Source: Vibrio brasiliensis LMG 20546 (lineage in GTDB: Bacteria; Pseudomonadota; Gammaproteobacteria; Enterobacterales; Vibrionaceae). From it: 64,000 nt of DNA. Within the stretch, counting starts at the first letter, position 1. Every line of letters begins with the position of its first letter. A model generated the notes under the pieces. It did no database searches and was not told the DNA's origin. It was given only the letters and a program-made list of their open reading frames with translations. A program made the position numbers and the translations under genes. The DNA lies in NCBI RefSeq assembly GCF_000189255.1, contig NZ_AEVS01000073.1, forward strand, positions 30,046 to 94,045, in the 5' to 3' direction. Of the stretch, positions 28,666 through 37,280 are shown in pieces.

Positions 28666-28860
28666 CAAGCGTTTAATTTTTTTCCCTTTCTAGACAGTCA
28701 CTTACAGACTTATCTACGCCCTGATCAATAGATCATATAATCATTTAAGATCATATTAATCAGAAAGATCAGTTATTTAAAAGCAACAAGTTTTTCTTTA
28801 TTTATGATCTTTTTTTCTTTATTCTTTCGGAACTATAGCGATATTACGGCTAGTGTGATA
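28666..28860. other. AT-rich segment, probable DNA-unwinding element and rctB promoter
   Basis: A very AT-rich stretch follows the array, with GATC at 28723, 28731, 28749, 28767 and 28806. The spacing and composition match the unwinding element and the RctB-repressed rctB promoter of other vibrios. No precise -10/-35 can be fixed. Confidence 0.65.
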
Positions 28861-28871
28861 CGGATCTAATA

Positions 28872-30842
28872 ATGAGCTCAGAAGAAAAACTACTGATCAA
28901 AGCGCCAAGAAGCCACAAAGATGGGCACCTATTTGAAGTGTCAGAAGTCGCGGTTAACTGGATTGAACAATACCAACACTTTAAAGGCGTTACGAAAAGT
29001 ATCGTTGAACTTCTCAACTTGATCTCACTTCGGGGTTTCAGCAGCAAAGACGGTTTGGTATCCACAACGGAGCTGATTGACGCAACTGACGGTCAAGTTA
29101 CTCGCGCTGCAATCCAACAGCGATTACGAGCCGCAGTGAATATTGGTCTCTTCCAGCAAGTGCCTGTTCGCTTTGAAGAGGGGTTAGCAGGTAAAACCAT
29201 GCTGCATCGTTTCGTTAACCCTAACCAGTTAATTTCAGTGCTTGGTGCAACTAGCCTGGTTACTGAATCGGTTAAACAGAACGAAAAACAGAAACGCTCA
29301 AAGGCACTTGCTCAGACTCAGGTCAATAAACGCCTGCTCAACGAACATGGCCTCAACACGCCACCAGCGATGAAAGATGAAGCGGATCAGTTTGTGGTCT
29401 CTCCGACAAACTGGGCGGGCATTATTGATCAGGCGTTAGCGCCACCACGAACGCGTAAAAGCTACCAAAAGAGCATGGTATCGATCTCTGGTACCCGAGC
29501 TGTGATCGAAACACGATCTTCAAAGAGCATCATGACGGTTGATGATCTGATGACTCTGTTTGCTCTGTTCACCTTGACAGTGCAATACCATGAGCACCAC
29601 CAGCATCAATATCAACTAGATGGCACTCATGTACCAAACAAAACGCCGTTGTATATCACTGATATTCTTTCGCTGCGTGGCAAGAAGGATAGTGGTCCAG
29701 CGCGTGATTCAATTCGTGACAGCATCGACCGTATCGAATTTACTGACTTCCAGTTGCACGAGCTTACTGGTCGATGGCTAAGCGAGAACATGCCAGAAGG
29801 CTTCAAGAGCGATCGTTTCAGATTTTTGGCCCGTACCATTACCGCATCTGAAGAAGCGCCTACAGAGGGCGCAGACGGCGAAATACGCATTAAACCAAAC
29901 CTATACATCCTGGTCTGGGAGCCATCATTCTATGAAGAATTGCTGACTCGTGATTATTTCTTCCTGTTCCCGCCTGAAATTCTGAAGCAGCACACGCTGG
30001 TATTCCAGTTATACAGCTACTTCCGTAGTCGTATGTCACGTCGTCACTCCGACGTTATGCTGCTGAGCGAGCTGAACCAGAAGCTGGCACGTAATATTGA
30101 GTGGCGTCGCTTCTCGATGGATCTGATCCGCGAATTGAAGAAACTGTCAAAAGAGAAGGGCAGTGATGAGCTGTTTGTCGTTAATCTTTGGGGTTACCAC
30201 CTGACGATCTCTGCGATGATCGAGAAGGATAAGATCAAAGATTATCAATTCGATATCAAATGTGATGCGGAAGAAGTCCTGCGTTACTCTCGCGCTCGTA
30301 CTACCAATGCGGGTAAGCGTAATATGGCGCCAACATTGCCGAACCCACTGCGCAATGAAATGGTTTCTAAACAGCAGCTTGAAGAGATGTCGCAGATCAT
30401 TGATGGCGAGTTCGAGCCGATCCAACGCAAAGAGCGCTCTCCACGCGGTAAGTTAGGTCGTCGAGTGAAACAGCGTAAACACCTGGTAGAGATCAATGCT
30501 GATGAGATTACCATTACTCTATCTAAATATACCTCCACAGAGGCTCTAGAACGTTCTATAACGGCTTTAGCGGCGATGACAGGGCATTCCCATAGCTCAA
30601 TCCAAGAAGAGTGTCTGGAGCTCATAGACAAGCTCGACTTCCTTCGCGTTGGTGATCAGGTGATTCCATACGAAACCTTGAGCAAGATGGTTGAGCTGTA
30701 CAATGGTCAGAGTGAAAACAAACACCTATCGATTGAACGTCTGATAGCCGGGCTCGCTGTTCGTCGTAAAGTGTGTAAGCAGGTTTTTGAAGGTCACCTT
30801 GATGAAACGGTGTTCCGGGCTTTGGATGAAGTGGCCGTTTAA
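28872..30842 (+). CDS. rctB: Chromosome 2 replication initiator RctB, 656 aa
   Basis: The Vibrionaceae-specific initiator binds 12-mer and 39-mer sites, opens oriCII and is inhibited by handcuffing and 39-mers. It starts MSSEEKLLIKAPRSHKDGHLF and is almost the same length as the 658-residue V. cholerae protein as I recall it. The central part (VLVWEPSFYEELLTRDYFFLFP and following) holds the winged-helix DNA-binding region. A basic segment (RKERSPRGKLGRRVKQRKH) precedes a C-terminal domain. It is next to the iteron array, transcribed away from it, and closed by a clear terminator. Confidence 0.97.
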   Translation: MSSEEKLLIKAPRSHKDGHLFEVSEVAVNWIEQYQHFKGVTKSIVELLNLISLRGFSSKDGLVSTTELIDATDGQVTRAAIQQRLRAAVNIGLFQQVPVRFEEGLAGKTMLHRFVNPNQLISVLGATSLVTESVKQNEKQKRSKALAQTQVNKRLLNEHGLNTPPAMKDEADQFVVSPTNWAGIIDQALAPPRTRKSYQKSMVSISGTRAVIETRSSKSIMTVDDLMTLFALFTLTVQYHEHHQHQYQLDGTHVPNKTPLYITDILSLRGKKDSGPARDSIRDSIDRIEFTDFQLHELTGRWLSENMPEGFKSDRFRFLARTITASEEAPTEGADGEIRIKPNLYILVWEPSFYEELLTRDYFFLFPPEILKQHTLVFQLYSYFRSRMSRRHSDVMLLSELNQKLARNIEWRRFSMDLIRELKKLSKEKGSDELFVVNLWGYHLTISAMIEKDKIKDYQFDIKCDAEEVLRYSRARTTNAGKRNMAPTLPNPLRNEMVSKQQLEEMSQIIDGEFEPIQRKERSPRGKLGRRVKQRKHLVEINADEITITLSKYTSTEALERSITALAAMTGHSHSSIQEECLELIDKLDFLRVGDQVIPYETLSKMVELYNGQSENKHLSIERLIAGLAVRRKVCKQVFEGHLDETVFRALDEVAV

Positions 30843-30870
30843 CGACTCATTGCAAGCAGTATAAGAGATT

Positions 30871-30898
30871 AAGCCAGCATGAAAATGCTGGTTTTTTT
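30871..30898 (+). terminator. Rho-independent terminator of rctB
   Basis: CCAGCAT (30874-30880), GAAA loop, ATGCTGG (30885-30891), followed by T7. Confidence 0.92.
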
Positions 30899-31222
30899 GT
30901 GTTTACTTACCGACAAAAACACCTTGTTACACTCTGCTAACAATAAGACAGAGCTACTACATTCCCCTGACAGAGCACTGACATTGCGGTTCGGTGAGTT
31001 GGATAATATTTATCCCGAATAGACAACCTTTTGTCCTTTCTGATGAATGAGGGATAGGATTATCCCTGATAGATTGGCTCATATTGTTACATTCATTCTG
31101 AATATTTTGCGAGTTCTCTGAACTCGTCTTTTTTTTGTCTTAAATTCCGTCCTGATTTGTTTTCTTCATAACGATGATCATGTTTCTCCTTGATCATTGA
31201 TCCGCAAATATTCGATATATCG
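30899..31222. other. Intergenic region with two palindromes and RctB-like elements
   Basis: No gene is seen. Two similar palindromes are present: GGATAA-TTATCC at 31001-31015 and GGGATA-TATCCC at 31051-31066, about 50 bp apart. Further on, 31174-31204 holds a GATC-rich iteron-like element and a 39-mer-like core in reverse orientation. Confidence 0.6.
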
Positions 31223-31258
31223 TTAGTGAAACGATGAATTACCTTGATCATAGTTCCG
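31188..31258 (-). repeat. Two inverted RctB 39-mer-like cores downstream of rctB
   Basis: Read on the minus strand, CGGATCAATGATCAAGG (31188-31204) and CGGAACTATGATCAAGG (31242-31258) each match the origin element CGGAACAATGATCAAGG at 16 of 17 positions. Their centres are 54 bp apart, close to the spacing within the origin. The second overlaps the 3' end of the next gene. Confidence 0.7.
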
Positions 31259-31696
31259 CGATTCATTCCACTGTTGGGCTGCCATGAACTGCACATGGGC
31301 TTCGATCAATTGGTGAGACACGGTTTGCCAGCTTGGATTTGATTGCTGATTGCAGAACTCAAGACTTAATACTGTCAGATGCTGCATTCTCTTCATGCAC
31401 CAATCTTTAAGTTCCAGATCACTTTCTGCAGTAGCCACGACTTGTTGCAGTTTGCTATAGGCGAATTGCAGGTATTGGAAGGCTTTATCAGGAGAGCGTT
31501 CTCGTTCGAGAGTAAAGATCCGAATGCAGCCATCCAACCAACAGGCAATTGCTTTGCTTTGTTGAGCTGAGATGTGTGGTCCCCAGATTTGCTCTGGTGG
31601 TGACAGGATCAATGATTGCAGTTGACTGCCTTGATCATGCTTTCGTTGTTGATACCAGATCCCGATCTGTTTTAGCCAGTTATCTAATGGAGTCAT
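31223..31696 (-). CDS. Hypothetical protein, 157 aa
   Basis: Not recognised. A soluble, mostly helical protein with no signal or membrane segment. It is rich in Trp and Gln (LDNWLKQIGIWYQQRKHDQG, IACWLDGCIRIF). The ATG at 31696 is the most sensible start; a longer frame runs to 31765. Two RctB-type sites lie within it: a perfect 12-mer at 31633-31644 and a 39-mer-like core over its 3' end. Its position next to rctB appears shared with other vibrios, but I recall no function. Confidence 0.65.
   Translation of the reverse strand: MTPLDNWLKQIGIWYQQRKHDQGSQLQSLILSPPEQIWGPHISAQQSKAIACWLDGCIRIFTLERERSPDKAFQYLQFAYSKLQQVVATAESDLELKDWCMKRMQHLTVLSLEFCNQQSNPSWQTVSHQLIEAHVQFMAAQQWNESRNYDQGNSSFH
31633..31644 (+). 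repeat. RctB 12-mer inside a coding region
   Basis: A perfect GATCATGCTTTC, 2.97 kb from the last origin iteron, within the hypothetical gene beside rctB. Confidence 0.75.
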
Positions 31697-31801
31697 TGTG
31701 TGCCAACCTAATGATTTGATCTCTTGCTCATGAACAGTTTGGTGTATGGCAAAGCAAATTGGCAAATAACAGAGTTAAATCAGCGAGTAGGGACGCAATA
31801 A

Positions 31802-31831
31802 AAAACAACCCAGCGTTTTCCGCTGGGTTGT
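31802..31831 (-). terminator. Rho-independent terminator of the GH19 gene
   Basis: CAACCCAGCG at about 31807-31816 pairs with CGCTGGGTTG at 31821-31830 and is followed on the minus strand by a T-rich tract. Confidence 0.85.
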
Positions 31832-31884
31832 GATTATCGTTTGCATAGGCTTATTTGCTTTGAGCGAAAGCCTTTCGGTGAGGA

Positions 31885-34800
31885 TTACTGCGGATTCAAG
31901 CCGAGTTTCTCTAACACCAGCTTGAAGTTAGCGCGGCGCTCTTTAACGTTGTGGACATCACCTGTCTCACAGGTTAGGGCAGGGCAACCACGGTTAACGA
32001 TGCCTGAAATATCATCGATGAACTGGGTTCCATGCATACCACCATCAACATACTTTTTCAGTTCATTATGGTAGTTCCAGTTGCCGTACTGACCGCTTTC
32101 ATCCGGGTAATCCTGAACGGATGTTACCCAGTAGAACAGACCTGCAATCCATTTAATTTCTTTGTTCTCTTCCGAGCTACAGATTAAGCCTGGGTTTGAA
32201 CAGAAATCTAATTCCGCGTATAGCGGGTTCTCTGGTGGCGCTTCTACCGTAACACCATCAATGGTTTGACCAATAGTGCTTGGATCGACATGAGAGCGTC
32301 CTAAGTAGTGGTTCAATGTACCGAAGTTCTGTCGGCCAGTGGTTTGAATGACACCACGCCCCCACCAGCCACAGCCCTGAACACTTTCCTGACTGCTGCC
32401 GTCCCAGATAAACTGACCCGCTTTCTGGTCAACGTAGACTTTACAATCGTCACGCTCCCAAACTTGTTTAGAGCCGTCGACTTTATCTGGTACATCGTTA
32501 CAGTGACCGTTGTTGGTCCAGCGACCAGCAAATCCGTTTACTAACAGACCACGCTCTTCCAGTACCGCGTCAGGAGCAGCAAATACCGGAGCTGGCGCAC
32601 CATACCATTTGGCATGAGTCAGAGCACTGACTTCCATCTTATCGTCACGTGGGCATGAGTAAGCGTGATCAAGGCCTGAAATTGGGTTAACCCCATAGTC
32701 AGCGTACTTCTGGCCGAGCTGACCACAGCTGGCAGACATCGGATAATCCGTTGGCGCTCCATACTTAACTTCAGACCAGTTATTCTCGTCACAGGCGTTG
32801 TAACGAATGGTCTCTTGCATACTCTGAGCAAGGAAAGCGGCGATCGCGACCTTGGCGTACTTGATGTTAGTCTCATCATCGACATTATCATCCAGCAGCC
32901 AGAACTTATTACCCGCAACACCTATGTTGTGCATCGCGTTGAGACCTTCGAGGAAGTCCGCCCATTTGTATACCGTAGATGGTACCCACTGGGATTGAGG
33001 GGTTTCGTACAAGAAGGCTTCGTTGTCCATCACCTGTTCAGCACTTTCCAGTTCACGGTTTAATGCTTCTAAACGGGTTAATGGGCCGCTTTGCGATGTT
33101 TCACCAACGTAGTAGAGCGGTACCTTCGCCTGTTGGTATCCCTCGATCTTACTGGTCAGCTCGCTGCTGTCTTGATCAAACATCAAGGCAAAGACATTGC
33201 TGTACGCTGCTTTGCGAATCTGACGTTCGCTGTCAGTCAGACCCATAAAGTAGTTTGCTGCCTGTGAGGTCGGGATCTCAGCAAGCATTGCAGGGGCTTT
33301 AACGTAGTCGGTTACCTGTTTGACGTATTCAAGCGCGTTGTGCCATTGCTCACCCGTCAGTGCTGGTGTCTGAGCTGATTTAGTAAAGACAACAAAGTCT
33401 GCTTTGTTGGTGTTATCTTGCTGGTAGAGCTCGAATGTTGAAAGCAAATCTGCACTATAAACCGACGCTTCATCCCACACGGATTGTCTGCCTGAGTGAC
33501 TATCGTGAGCAAACTCACCTATGCTGAGTGACCAGCCAAAGTTAGCCGCAGGTGCAACGCTGCTCAGGATAAGGTTGTGAGCTTGAGCCCAGCCTTTCGC
33601 ATCGTTGCTTAAGGTATCAATGGCGGCAAGCTCAATCTGGCTTCCTGTTTCAGCGACGGCACTTTTTAGTGCTTGCTGAACCTCAATCGTACCCAAAGAA
33701 GTCCCTTTATCTGCGGTGGCGATATCGAGGACATCGCTGCGTAGAATTACCGAACTAGTTCCAGCCTGCTTAGCTTGTTGAATCACGGTAACAAAAGCTT
33801 GGGTTAGCGCTTTCGTATCCGCAATTTGATCGCTGTTGATGGTGTCTATCGTCAACGTTGATGGGGTGCTTGTTGATGGACTTGCGACAACAAAGGTGTT
33901 TGGCCAGCCTGCAACTTCAAGACGCAGTGGATCCATTGGATTCTGTAGCGAAAGCAATGGTGCAGTGCCCGGCTCTGTGCCATCACAGTTCAAATGCAAC
34001 GACCACGAGCTATCACTTCCCGGTACTGACTGAGTCCAGTAAACCGCAGAGTAGGCAATGTTGTTGTGAACCATAATATCGCCGCCACCAGCATGATCAC
34101 CACGCGTCCAGTCAGGGTAGACATTATATTCTTCACACAAGCCACCAGCAGGCGGAGGTGGCTCTACGGCCTCCTCTTCCACGGTAATGCTAACTGAGGC
34201 TGAAGAAGAGAGGTTTTGTGCGTCGGTAGCGACGGCATTTAATGAAACGTTACCTGCTTGAAGCGCTTGCCAGTCACAGCTGTAGCTCTCTGCACTAGTG
34301 GCATCAAAACTACAGATCTGTTGGTTGTTTGCTGTGACAATCAGCTTCGCTAAGTCATTATCTGCGTCAGAAGCATTGAGCGAGATAGCAATGGTATCGC
34401 TGACTTTGACTGCGGTACCGTTTGTCGGTGAAACAAACGAAACCTGAGGCGCGCTAAAATCGTTGTTGTCATCAGTGGCAACGGTTACAGAGAGCGATTG
34501 CTGTTCGAGTAATTTGTTGTCTGTATCGAGCACACGCACTTCGATCAAGGCGCTTCCTGATTGCTCAGGTGTCCAAGTGTGAGTGTAAATTGTATTCGCT
34601 TGATCGATCGTCTGTTGGGAGATCTTGATCTGGTTGACCCAATACTCCACTTTTGCTGCCTGTTCACCCTCAACTTGAGCTTTGATCGTCGTAGGCTGAC
34701 TTACCTGTACGGTCTGCCCGGCACTCGGCGCGAGAATGGATAATTCTGTTGGCAGTGGCTCGCCTGGTTCGCCAGAACATTCGGTGATGTCCCAGAACCA

Positions 34801-35229
34801 GGAATCTGGACTCGGGGTTTCCCATACGCCAGGGTTGTTTTTGGCGATATAGCACTGTCCATCGTAAGAGACAACATCACCATTACTTACCTGTGTCTGT
34901 CCGGGAATAAATGGAATGATCTCTCCAGGCTCTGGCTGTGGATCTGGATCCGGTTCAGGCTCAGGTGCCGGTTCTCCTGAACATTCGGCAGAATCCCAAA
35001 ACCATGAGCTGGCAGTTGGGGTTTCCCATACTCCTGGATTGTTTTTCGCGATGAAACATTCGCCGTTGTAAGAGACCATATCGCCATTCGATACCTGAGT
35101 TTCGCCTGGCACGAATGAGATCACTTCAGATGCTTTGGTTTCTGCGGCATAGAGATATCCGCAGAGCATGACGCTTGATAAGGCTATGGTGACCTTATTT
35201 AATCGAATAAAACTGGATTTATTTTTCAC
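31885..35229 (-). CDS. Secreted multidomain GH19 chitinase-like protein, 1114 aa
   Basis: Probably an extracellular chitin-degrading enzyme. After a signal peptide (about 1-29) come two near-identical chitin-binding modules of CBM5/12 type (QVSNGD-VSY-G-C-IAKNNPGVWETP), joined by an E/P/D-rich linker. Two Ig-like domains (about 160-345) and a third CBM-like module with a DWTRGDHAGGGD segment follow, then an unassigned region of about 330 residues. The C-terminal GH19 catalytic domain (about 760-1114) has its probable acid Glu806 in QSMQET and the family segment GCGWWGRGVIQTTGR. The length is far above simple GH19 enzymes. It may act on chitin or on peptidoglycan, as some GH19 proteins do. Confidence 0.88.
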   Translation of the reverse strand: MKNKSSFIRLNKVTIALSSVMLCGYLYAAETKASEVISFVPGETQVSNGDMVSYNGECFIAKNNPGVWETPTASSWFWDSAECSGEPAPEPEPDPDPQPEPGEIIPFIPGQTQVSNGDVVSYDGQCYIAKNNPGVWETPSPDSWFWDITECSGEPGEPLPTELSILAPSAGQTVQVSQPTTIKAQVEGEQAAKVEYWVNQIKISQQTIDQANTIYTHTWTPEQSGSALIEVRVLDTDNKLLEQQSLSVTVATDDNNDFSAPQVSFVSPTNGTAVKVSDTIAISLNASDADNDLAKLIVTANNQQICSFDATSAESYSCDWQALQAGNVSLNAVATDAQNLSSSASVSITVEEEAVEPPPPAGGLCEEYNVYPDWTRGDHAGGGDIMVHNNIAYSAVYWTQSVPGSDSSWSLHLNCDGTEPGTAPLLSLQNPMDPLRLEVAGWPNTFVVASPSTSTPSTLTIDTINSDQIADTKALTQAFVTVIQQAKQAGTSSVILRSDVLDIATADKGTSLGTIEVQQALKSAVAETGSQIELAAIDTLSNDAKGWAQAHNLILSSVAPAANFGWSLSIGEFAHDSHSGRQSVWDEASVYSADLLSTFELYQQDNTNKADFVVFTKSAQTPALTGEQWHNALEYVKQVTDYVKAPAMLAEIPTSQAANYFMGLTDSERQIRKAAYSNVFALMFDQDSSELTSKIEGYQQAKVPLYYVGETSQSGPLTRLEALNRELESAEQVMDNEAFLYETPQSQWVPSTVYKWADFLEGLNAMHNIGVAGNKFWLLDDNVDDETNIKYAKVAIAAFLAQSMQETIRYNACDENNWSEVKYGAPTDYPMSASCGQLGQKYADYGVNPISGLDHAYSCPRDDKMEVSALTHAKWYGAPAPVFAAPDAVLEERGLLVNGFAGRWTNNGHCNDVPDKVDGSKQVWERDDCKVYVDQKAGQFIWDGSSQESVQGCGWWGRGVIQTTGRQNFGTLNHYLGRSHVDPSTIGQTIDGVTVEAPPENPLYAELDFCSNPGLICSSEENKEIKWIAGLFYWVTSVQDYPDESGQYGNWNYHNELKKYVDGGMHGTQFIDDISGIVNRGCPALTCETGDVHNVKERRANFKLVLEKLGLNPQ

Positions 35230-35783
35230 TGCTTATTGTTCCTAAATAATAGAAATGACGTCTGGTAAGCGCGCTTCAGCGAGATTAAATCACATAAAAA
35301 TTGTCAGATATTTATGATTATTCTGTTGTTGTGATATTCGTTCATGGACTTTATTTCTGTAGCAAATTTTGTTTTAGGTGCCTCTCAAAGGATGAGAAAA
35401 GTGGTTCCAATTGAGAGGGGAAAGATGTGTGACTGAGAGAATACACAGCTAAAATCTGAGTGAGAAATACTCGAATGTTATTTATCTGTCGTGATCAGAA
35501 TCATAGCCAACTAAGTCTGTGAGTTTATTTCTTGTACTGGTAATGAAGAGATTACGGGGTGTGCGATGAAGAAAAGTGAGACGGGGATCGCCTTACATTT
35601 ATTAGGGGGAATTCTTTAAATGTACTGTGAGATTTTCCGCCGCGCAAAAACTATTTATCGAATTGACAGTAAGAATTTTGGATCTATTAGCACAATCACA
35701 TTCTCGAGCTAAAATTCTTAACAAGGGGCGAGAGGTTTTGCTACAGATTAGTTGTCCCTAGCATGGTTTGTTCGGAGGTTATT
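35230..35783. other. Intergenic region between divergent genes
   Basis: A 554-bp AT-rich gap. It must hold the promoter of the GH19 gene on the left and of the small gene on the right. A 17-codon frame (35566-35619) exists but is not supported as a gene. No repeat or RNA gene was recognised. Confidence 0.5.
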
Positions 35784-35981
35784 ATGTCCATTAATTCTAT
35801 TGACCATGATGAAATGAGTAAAATTGCTGGCAAGTGGGACTTCACGGAAGAAGTTGAGTCACAAAAGCCGACTAAGGGAGTTAAATCAGCCGAAGCTCGT
35901 CGTCGTATTGAAGCATTGAAAGAGATTCGAGAAAGCGGTTTAACTATCGAGGAAGCAAAAGAGTTAGGTCTCTTGCACTAG
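35784..35981 (+). CDS. Small hypothetical protein, 65 aa
   Basis: A short, highly charged, predicted helical cytoplasmic protein. GGAGG about 9 bp before the ATG at 35784 supports this start over an upstream in-frame codon. The C-terminal half (EARRRIEALKEIRESGLTIEEAKELGLL) looks like a two-helix unit with a turn. I do not recognise the family. A strong terminator follows, so it is a monocistronic, probably well expressed gene. Confidence 0.72.
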   Translation: MSINSIDHDEMSKIAGKWDFTEEVESQKPTKGVKSAEARRRIEALKEIRESGLTIEEAKELGLLH

Positions 35982-36005
35982 TCACAAACTCAATTGAAAA
36001 TCTTT

Positions 36006-36037
36006 AAGGGTGGCGTAGGAAAGCCGCCCTTTATTTT
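36006..36037 (+). terminator. Terminator after the 65-aa gene
   Basis: AAGGGTGGC (36006-36014) pairs with GCCGCCCTT (36023-36031) with one G-U pair; T-rich sequence follows. Confidence 0.8.
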
Positions 36038-36217
36038 TGCCTCTCAGCCATCACCATTCCCAGCTATTGGTTCCCCTGAACTGTGAATTGAACTTTATCG
36101 AGTTGTTCAAGCCCATAAGTTTAATGCTATTAATGGATGACTAATCTGCGATGCGGGTAACACGTCTGTCGCGTGGTTTGAGGTAATCTAAGCTGAATTG
36201 GTGAAGAGGATTTTACA

Positions 36218-36478
36218 ATGTCAAAAAGCGCAAAGCTCTATAACGAAGATAAACTGGTCAAGAAAGCGCTGGAAATTGGCGGCAAGATGGCCAAAATGCA
36301 AGGGTTCGATTTACCTCAGTCGCCACAACCCGTCAGAGTTAAAGCGGTTTATCTGTTTTTAGTCGATGCCAAACAAATTACCCCACTACCTGATAGCAAG
36401 CTCGACGGAGCCAATATTAAACACAGGTTAGCTGTGTGGATTCATAGCGCGTTACCTGATGATGACCCACTAAAGTGA
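36218..36478 (+). CDS. DUF5062-like small protein, 86 aa
   Basis: A small cytoplasmic protein that resembles the Vibrio/Shewanella family I know as DUF5062 (LVKKALEIGGKMAKMQGFDLP; a VYLFLVDAKQITPLP core; NIKHRLAVWIHSALP end). Function is unknown. GAGGA precedes the ATG by about 9 bp. Its start region contains TTTACAATGTCAA, a one-mismatch parS2 look-alike that I do not count. Confidence 0.7.
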   Translation: MSKSAKLYNEDKLVKKALEIGGKMAKMQGFDLPQSPQPVRVKAVYLFLVDAKQITPLPDSKLDGANIKHRLAVWIHSALPDDDPLK

Positions 36479-36497
36479 TTACCCGATGGTCACAACT

Positions 36498-36528
36498 CGA
36501 TTGGTGCATCCTATAGACGCTCCAATCG
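36498..36528. terminator. Possible stem-loop between convergent genes
   Basis: CGATTGG (36498-36504) and CCAATCG (36522-36528) form a 7-bp stem with a long loop. TTTATTT follows on the plus strand. Weak candidate terminator for the DUF5062-like gene. Confidence 0.4.
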
Positions 36529-36534
36529 GGCCGT

Positions 36535-37278
36535 TTATTTGTCATCCAAGCCATACAGTGTTTTTAATGCCTGCAACTTGCCTTGCGCATGGTTTTTGAA
36601 GTAGTTGTTGAGCGCAGAAACAATATTCTCTGCTTCGGGGTGACTCTTTCTGACCGCAGCATGTAATGGTGTGGAATCGAAGTAAGTCTTACTAAAGTAG
36701 AGCTTTCCAGCCGGTATTTTCATTCCCTGAACTGTCCATCTGCCAACCTCTTCGTCAACCACAAGTACATCGGCTTTATCGGCCAATAAGTAGCGAATAC
36801 TGTTGGGCAAGTCGAGGGTGCTTACTGGAATCATCCCTTTGTATTCGCGTAAGTTATTGCCATAGGCGTAGTCGTTGATTAGCGCAACTCTCATGCCTTT
36901 CAAGCTATCAAATGAGTCGAATTCAAATTTTAATTCCTGACGAGAGATAAAGATCATCGAATTGTGGGTATAGGGATCGGTATAGAGAAAGTGCTTGGTT
37001 CTTTGTTCCGTTTTCCACAGGGAGACGATGACATCATTTTCTCCTGCCATTGTTTCTTTAAGTACTCTTGTCCAGGGCTTAATCGAAAACTCAATATCAT
37101 AGCCAGCATAAACTAATGCATCGACGACAATATCGTGGGCGATGCCACTGCCCTGCACGGAGTTCATGATATAGGGAGGCCAAAGGTCTTGTGAGATTTT
37201 CAAGGTTTTCGCGACCCCGGCTGAACTCGACAAGATAAGCAGTATTGCAATCAGATAAAACTTAACCACGATCACCAC
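36535..37278 (-). CDS. Periplasmic solute-binding protein, family 3, second of a tandem pair, 247 aa
   Basis: A secreted SBP_bac_3-type protein. The signal peptide (about 1-25) is followed by a core with WPPYIMNSVQGSGIAHDIVVDAL, SIKPWTRVLKE and a sensor-like second lobe. No permease or ATPase is nearby, and this short divergent class in vibrios often acts outside classic ABC import. It starts 2 bp after the stop of a paralogue (37281-38012). Ligand unknown. Confidence 0.85.
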   Translation of the reverse strand: MVIVVKFYLIAILLILSSSAGVAKTLKISQDLWPPYIMNSVQGSGIAHDIVVDALVYAGYDIEFSIKPWTRVLKETMAGENDVIVSLWKTEQRTKHFLYTDPYTHNSMIFISRQELKFEFDSFDSLKGMRVALINDYAYGNNLREYKGMIPVSTLDLPNSIRYLLADKADVLVVDEEVGRWTVQGMKIPAGKLYFSKTYFDSTPLHAAVRKSHPEAENIVSALNNYFKNHAQGKLQALKTLYGLDDK

Positions 37279-37280
37279 TC

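Larger units (their letters stand above)
27631..28871. other. Replication origin of chromosome 2 (oriCII) with incompatibility region
   Basis: A noncoding 1.24-kb region between parA2 and rctB, with parts in the same order as V. cholerae oriCII. There is a parS2 site (27852-27864). A left block (28032-28331) has three 17-bp CGGAACAATGATCAAGG-type elements and two 12-mers, corresponding to the inhibitory inc/rctA side. Then come two DnaA boxes, a minimal origin with four perfect 12-mers in 126 bp, and an AT-rich stretch with five GATC sites before rctB. The 12-mers contain GATC, as expected for Dam-dependent RctB binding. The open frames in this region are short and unsupported. Confidence 0.92.

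Noticed and set aside
34757-35110. Near-identical DNA repeats that could be taken for a mobile or assembly repeat
   Set aside because: They encode the two in-frame chitin-binding modules of one protein separated by a linker, a normal domain duplication.
35566-35619. A 17-codon frame beginning MKKSETGIALHLLGG, possible leader peptide
   Set aside because: It has no regulatory codon run, no terminator/antiterminator behind it, and no convincing RBS spacing.
36212-36224. TTTACAATGTCAA, a near parS2 match at the DUF5062-like start codon
   Set aside because: One mismatch in the right arm. All other sites in the window are exact, so I did not count it.
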